Positions 5,316 to 8,369 of a stretch of DNA of 8,369 bases are shown here, piece after piece (the first letter of the stretch is position 1; every line of letters begins with the position of its first letter). This DNA comes from Deltaproteobacteria bacterium (GTDB lineage: Bacteria > Myxococcota_A > UBA796 > UBA2385), in assembly GCA_947462115.1 (NCBI GenBank), contig CANHON010000195.1, positions 1 through 8,369 of the forward strand, given 5' to 3'. Made by a program: the position numbers and the translations under genes. The notes under the pieces are model-generated. The model did no database searches and was not told the DNA's origin. It worked only from the letters and a program-made list of their open reading frames with translations.

Positions 5316-6455
5316 ATGCACGCACGATCCGCCGCCCGTCAGGCCTCGCTCGCCGCCACGCTGACCTTCGCCGCGCTCGCGGCGAGCCCCGCCGCCGCCC
5401 AAGAGGCGCCGCCGGTCGTCAACGGGATCACCACCACCGACTACGACCAGGTCGGCGTGCTGGTCGCCTGCACCAGCGATGGCTGCTGGGACTTCTGCTC
5501 GGCCACCTACATCGCCGATGGCTGGTCCCTCACCGCCGCCCACTGCGTGGTCGCCCTCGACGAGGCGGTCCGGTACTACGGCGCCACCCCCTACTTTGGC
5601 GTGGGCGGCACGGTCGACACCCTCGACGACTACAAAGAGATCGTGGACTGGACGGGGCACCCCTCCTACAGCGACCGCACCCTCGCCAATGACATCGGCA
5701 TCCTGGAGCTGGACAGCGCCTTCTCCTGGCTGAGCCCGATGCCGCTGCGCACCGACTCGCCCTCGTCCATCGGCTCGTCCAGCTTCCGCTACGTCGGCTA
5801 CGGCGTCACCTCCGACTCTCGGTCGGACTCTGGCACCAAGCGCTACGGCGACATCCCCCTCGACAGCTACGATGACCAGTTCATCTACGCCTACGACACC
5901 TCCGGTCGGGTCAACGTCTGCTTCGGTGACTCCGGCGGCGCGGGCATGGAGCCGGTTGGCGGCGGCTATCTTTTGGGCGTGGTCAACAGCTTCGTCGCCC
6001 CCAACTGCGTCGGTGGCTACACCGGCGGCACCCGGGTCGACATCTACCTCGACTGGATCGAGGGCTTCACCGCCACCAGCGGCGGCAGCACCGGCGGCTC
6101 CACGGGCGGCGGCAGCACCGGTGGCGGCAGCACCGGCGGCGGCAGCGGCGGCGGCTCCACCGGCGGCGGCTCCACCGGCGGCGGCTCGACGGGCGGCTCC
6201 ACCGACGGCTCGACCGACGGCTCGAGCGACGGCTCCGGCGACGGCTCCGGCTCGGACGGCGCGGCCGACGGCGGGACGGGCGAGACCACCGACGGCACCG
6301 GCGAGGCCGACGTGAGCTTCGGCGACTCCGAGGCGGTCGAGTACGAAGACACCGACAAGGGCGTGGGCGGCTGCAGCCACTCCGGCAAGGGCGCGCCCTT
6401 GGCCCTGCTGGCCTTCATGGGCGCCCTGGGCCTGAGCCGCCGCCGCGAGGGCTGA
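5316..6455 (+). CDS. Secreted S1-family (trypsin-fold) serine protease with MYXO-CTERM-like sorting tail
   Basis: A 379-residue protein from the ATG at 5316. Residues 1-28 are a Sec signal peptide ending in ASPAAAQ, with cleavage expected near residue 28. The peptidase domain (about 33-252) has the full catalytic triad: His76 in LTAAHC, Asp126 in NDIGIL and Ser206 in CFGDSGG. The residue at the primary-specificity position, six before the serine, is Asn200, not the Asp of trypsin, so cleavage after Lys/Arg is not implied. VVNG at 34-37 resembles the start of a processed protease, so activation by trimming is possible. Residues 255-318 are a Gly-Gly-Ser-Thr then Asp-Gly-Ser linker. Residues 352-379 (GGCSHSGKG, a hydrophobic helix, then SRRREG) fit a MYXO-CTERM-like tail, for which anchoring or processing at the cell surface is expected. 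The gene is divergent from the NACHT-LRR gene and convergent with the coiled-coil gene. The target substrate is unknown. Confidence 0.9.
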   Translation: MHARSAARQASLAATLTFAALAASPAAAQEAPPVVNGITTTDYDQVGVLVACTSDGCWDFCSATYIADGWSLTAAHCVVALDEAVRYYGATPYFGVGGTVDTLDDYKEIVDWTGHPSYSDRTLANDIGILELDSAFSWLSPMPLRTDSPSSIGSSSFRYVGYGVTSDSRSDSGTKRYGDIPLDSYDDQFIYAYDTSGRVNVCFGDSGGAGMEPVGGGYLLGVVNSFVAPNCVGGYTGGTRVDIYLDWIEGFTATSGGSTGGSTGGGSTGGGSTGGGSGGGSTGGGSTGGGSTGGSTDGSTDGSSDGSGDGSGSDGAADGGTGETTDGTGEADVSFGDSEAVEYEDTDKGVGGCSHSGKGAPLALLAFMGALGLSRRREG

Positions 6456-6469
6456 GCCAGCTCGGCGCC

Positions 6470-6501
6470 CAGCCGGCGACCGATCGGGTCACCGCCGGCT
6501 G
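6470..6501. terminator. Probable bidirectional terminator hairpin between convergent genes
   Basis: CAGCCGGCG (6470-6478) and CGCCGGCTG (6493-6501) form a perfect 9-bp inverted repeat around a 14-base loop. It lies in the 57-bp gap between the stop of the rightward protease gene (6455) and the stop of the leftward coiled-coil gene (6513). Position and symmetry suit a shared terminator. No U-tract follows on either strand, which is common in very GC-rich genomes but lowers certainty. Confidence 0.6.
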
Positions 6502-6512
6502 CCAGCGGGCGC

Positions 6513-7433
6513 TCACTTCTGCCCGTCGTCCCGAAGGCTCGGGTCGCACAGCATCATCCACACCGAGCTGCTGCCGTCTTCGAGCACGAGGCGGGCGTGG
6601 CGGCTCGGCGGCGGGTCTTGGGCCGCGGTCTGCAAGAAGGGCTGGGTGTTGAGCTCCAGCCGGCACACCAGCCACTCGACCTTGGCCGCCGACAGGCCGC
6701 GCTCCAGCGACTCCCGACAGCCGGAGCGCCGCCGACGGGTGCCCGTCCAGCAGGTGTCCTGAACGCTCTGCAGGGCGAAGCGCTCCCACTCCAGCTCCAC
6801 CGAGCGCTCTTTGGCGCGCCGGGTCTCCATCGAGGCCGACGCGCGGGCGGCCTCGGCCTCGGCCACCCCGAGGTTGGCGGTGTCGAGGGCGCGGGCGAGG
6901 CGGCGCTTCTCGCGATCCACCGCGTCGAGCTGGGCCATGGCCTCGGCGAGCTTGCGGTCCGACTCGCGCAGGCTGGCCTGCTGCACGTCAATCTCGTCGC
7001 GCAGCTTGCGGATCTCGAGCAGCATGGGGTTGTTCTTGTCGTTGGGGTCGCGGCTGGCCGTGAGCACCGACTCGGCGCCGGACAGCCGCGCCTTCTGCAG
7101 CTCCAAGCGCACGTCGGCCTCGCGCAGCCGCTCCCGCTCGGCGAAGTTGGCCTCGACCTGCTGGAGCTGCTGGCGGTGGGTCTCGAGCAGCTCGTCCTTC
7201 TCGGCGCGCCAGCGGCGCTGCTCGGCGATGCGCTCCTCGAGCATGTCCTGGCGGACCCCGTCGTAGGTGGCCCGCTCCGCTTCGATGAGGTCCCGCTGGC
7301 GGCTCATCTCCAGGCCCATCCAGCCGGCGGCCGACCAGCCAGCCACGGCGAGCACCAGCAAAACCCCAGGCAAAAACCAGCCCCTTCGTGGAGCGGAGGC
7401 GCTGGGGACGAGCGGAGGCGCGGCGCGGCTCAA
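6513..7433 (-). CDS. Single-pass inner-membrane coiled-coil protein, function unknown
   Basis: I place the start at the TTG at 7433, preceded by GAGGG four bases upstream, giving 306 residues. The same frame stays open to 8357, but there it is antisense to the hydrolase gene and lacks protein-like sequence. A start at the ATG at 7319 would lose the membrane helix. Residues 18-39 are a hydrophobic transmembrane segment after two arginines (R16, R17), so the N-terminus should be cytoplasmic and the rest periplasmic. Residues about 45-120 and 138-216 are Glu/Arg/Gln/Ala-rich with heptad-like hydrophobic spacing, a long coiled coil broken by a DPNDKNNP turn at 129-136. The last ~90 residues form a separate small domain with Trp and four cysteines (C228, C239, C257, C296), possibly disulfide-bonded. 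No enzyme motif is present. It could be a cell-envelope spacer or scaffold. It is convergent with the protease and divergent from the hydrolase. Confidence 0.75.
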   Translation of the reverse strand: MSRAAPPLVPSASAPRRGWFLPGVLLVLAVAGWSAAGWMGLEMSRQRDLIEAERATYDGVRQDMLEERIAEQRRWRAEKDELLETHRQQLQQVEANFAERERLREADVRLELQKARLSGAESVLTASRDPNDKNNPMLLEIRKLRDEIDVQQASLRESDRKLAEAMAQLDAVDREKRRLARALDTANLGVAEAEAARASASMETRRAKERSVELEWERFALQSVQDTCWTGTRRRRSGCRESLERGLSAAKVEWLVCRLELNTQPFLQTAAQDPPPSRHARLVLEDGSSSVWMMLCDPSLRDDGQK

Positions 7434-7562
7434 GGGACCCTCGGTGGTGCGCGCGCCTATGCAGCGGCGGGGTCCGGGGCCAGGGCTGCCCGGTGCCGAC
7501 GCCGGGCCAGCCGCAGGATAGCGCCGCCTCGGCCGGCGAGGCCCCCGACCGCGGAGCGCGAG
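7434..7562. promoter_or_regulatory. Divergent intergenic region between the coiled-coil and hydrolase genes
   Basis: These 129 bp must hold promoters for both flanking genes. I see only the ribosome binding sites (GAGGG on the minus strand before the TTG at 7433; GGAG at 7553-7556 before the ATG at 7563) and a weak TAGGC-containing hexamer on the minus strand near 7459. No -35/-10 pair of standard spacing stands out. Confidence 0.3.
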
Positions 7563-8369
7563 ATGTCCGACTTTATCCCAGCCCACGATGTTTTCGAAGC
7601 GACGGGCAGCGCCACCCCGCCCAGCCGCACCGCCCTGCTGTGCCACGGGATCTTGGGCAACCGCAACAACTGGCGCACCTTCGCCCGGGCCCTGGTCCAG
7701 CGTCGGCCGGAGCTGCGCGTGATCACCGTGGATCTGCGCAACCACGGCGACTCCACCGGCGCGCCGCCGCCCCACACCCTCGCCGCCTGCGCCACCGACC
7801 TGCGGGCCCTGGAGCGCCACCTCGGCCTGCGCGCGGAGGTGCTCATCGGCCACTCCTTCGGCGGAAAGGTGGTGCTGGAGGCCGCCCGCGCGGCCACCAC
7901 CGCCGGGAGCCCGGGCCCCCTCACCGTCTTCGTGCTCGACGCCACGCCGACCGCCGGCGAGCCGGGCCGCGAGGCCGATCTGGAGGTGAGCGGGGTCATG
8001 CGCTGCCTGCGCGCGGTGCCCCAGCCGCTGGCCGATCGCCAAGCGGTGGTCGCGCCGCTCGTGGCCCAGGGGATCTCGCTGACCTTGGCCCGGTGGATGA
8101 CCACCAACCTCGGGCGCGGCCCCGACGGCTGGCGCTGGCGCTTCGACATTGACGCCTGCGAGCAGATGCTCGGCGACTACTTCACCGCCGACTACATGGA
8201 CTTCATCGCCACGCCCCGCGCGGACCTGCAAGTGCACCTGCTCCGCGCCGCCCGGAGCGACCGCTGGAGCCCCGCGCTCCTCCGCGCGCTCGAGGCCCTC
8301 CCGGCCGGCGCGCCCGCCCAGCTCCACCTGCTGCCCGATGCCGGCCACTGGGTCCACGCCGACAACCCG
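7563..8369 (+). CDS. Alpha/beta hydrolase of the YbfF/ABHD11 esterase type (3' end cut by the window)
   Basis: An ATG at 7563 with GGAG six bases upstream opens a frame with no stop before the window end: 269 codons, so the gene is partial. Visible hallmarks are the oxyanion-hole segment LCHGILGNRNNW at residues 26-37, VDLRNHGDS at 56-64, the nucleophile elbow GHSFGGK with Ser98 at 96-102, a candidate acid Asp233 in ARSDRWSP (Asp126 is the alternative), and the catalytic His262 in GHWVHADNP at 261-269. The RNHGDS, GHSFGGK and GHWVHA.NP combination is typical of YbfF/ABHD11-like esterases, which hydrolyse short-chain acyl or thioester substrates. The true substrate cannot be read from sequence. 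No signal peptide, so cytoplasmic. Since the His motif normally lies ~15-25 residues from the end of these proteins, only a short C-terminal piece should be missing. It is divergently placed to the membrane coiled-coil gene, with no obvious functional link. Confidence 0.88.
   Translation, partial: MSDFIPAHDVFEATGSATPPSRTALLCHGILGNRNNWRTFARALVQRRPELRVITVDLRNHGDSTGAPPPHTLAACATDLRALERHLGLRAEVLIGHSFGGKVVLEAARAATTAGSPGPLTVFVLDATPTAGEPGREADLEVSGVMRCLRAVPQPLADRQAVVAPLVAQGISLTLARWMTTNLGRGPDGWRWRFDIDACEQMLGDYFTADYMDFIATPRADLQVHLLRAARSDRWSPALLRALEALPAGAPAQLHLLPDAGHWVHADNP

Noticed and set aside
6085..6320. Repetitive GGCGGC/TCCACC tract considered as a CRISPR or satellite repeat
   Set aside because: It is in frame within the protease gene and encodes a Gly-Ser-Thr/Asp linker; there are no spacers.
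5160..6380. 406-codon leftward open frame opposite the protease gene
   Set aside because: It is antisense to an S1 protease with an intact triad, and its composition is Ala/Val/Gly repeats.
7434..8357. Upstream extension of the coiled-coil frame through the hydrolase region
   Set aside because: The rightward strand has a complete set of alpha/beta-hydrolase motifs with a ribosome binding site; the leftward extension is low-complexity. The TTG at 7433 gives a well-formed N-terminus with a membrane helix.

Overview
The window is very GC-rich and reads like a chromosomal segment of a myxobacterium-type organism (Myxococcota or a related deltaproteobacterial lineage). This placement is inferred from gene content only. 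The clues are a MopE-like calcium/copper-type lipoprotein with an Asp-Ala/Asp-Ser tract, a secreted trypsin-fold protease ending in a MYXO-CTERM-like tail (Gly-Cys-Ser, hydrophobic stretch, Arg cluster), a small Cys-rich lipoprotein, and TTG starts in GC-rich genes. No rRNA, tRNA, CRISPR array, transposase or phage gene was seen.

Layout. Positions 44-2456 hold three leftward (minus-strand) genes: a response regulator with an N-terminal excisionase/BldC-type helix-turn-helix (1863-2456), a MopE-type metal-binding-motif lipoprotein (635-1789), and a small Cys-rich lipoprotein (44-553). The gaps are 73 and 81 bp, so they could be co-transcribed, but each gap also has a GC-rich inverted repeat. 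Upstream of the regulator is a 402-bp non-coding region (2457-2858). It holds an 11-bp-phased direct-repeat array, an AT-rich palindrome, and a hairpin abutting the regulator's ribosome binding site. Next comes a large leftward gene (2859-5135) for a NACHT-family STAND NTPase fused to C-terminal leucine-rich repeats. It resembles a minimal bacterial NLR, but its phosphate-binding motifs depart from consensus and it has no recognisable effector domain.

Divergent from the NACHT-LRR gene is a secreted, surface-sorted S1 protease gene (5316-6455). It converges on a leftward gene (6513-7433) for a single-pass membrane protein with a long coiled coil. The two are separated by a strong hairpin that could terminate both. 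A rightward alpha/beta hydrolase of the YbfF/ABHD11 type (7563 to the window end) is divergent from the coiled-coil gene and is cut by the window edge.

How the genes fit together: no single pathway is evident. Three proteins are predicted to be exported (two lipoproteins and the protease) and one sits in the inner membrane. The most interesting elements are the NACHT-LRR protein, a candidate immune or stress-sensing NTPase, and the regulator with its possible direct-repeat operator. Their functional link is inference from proximity only.
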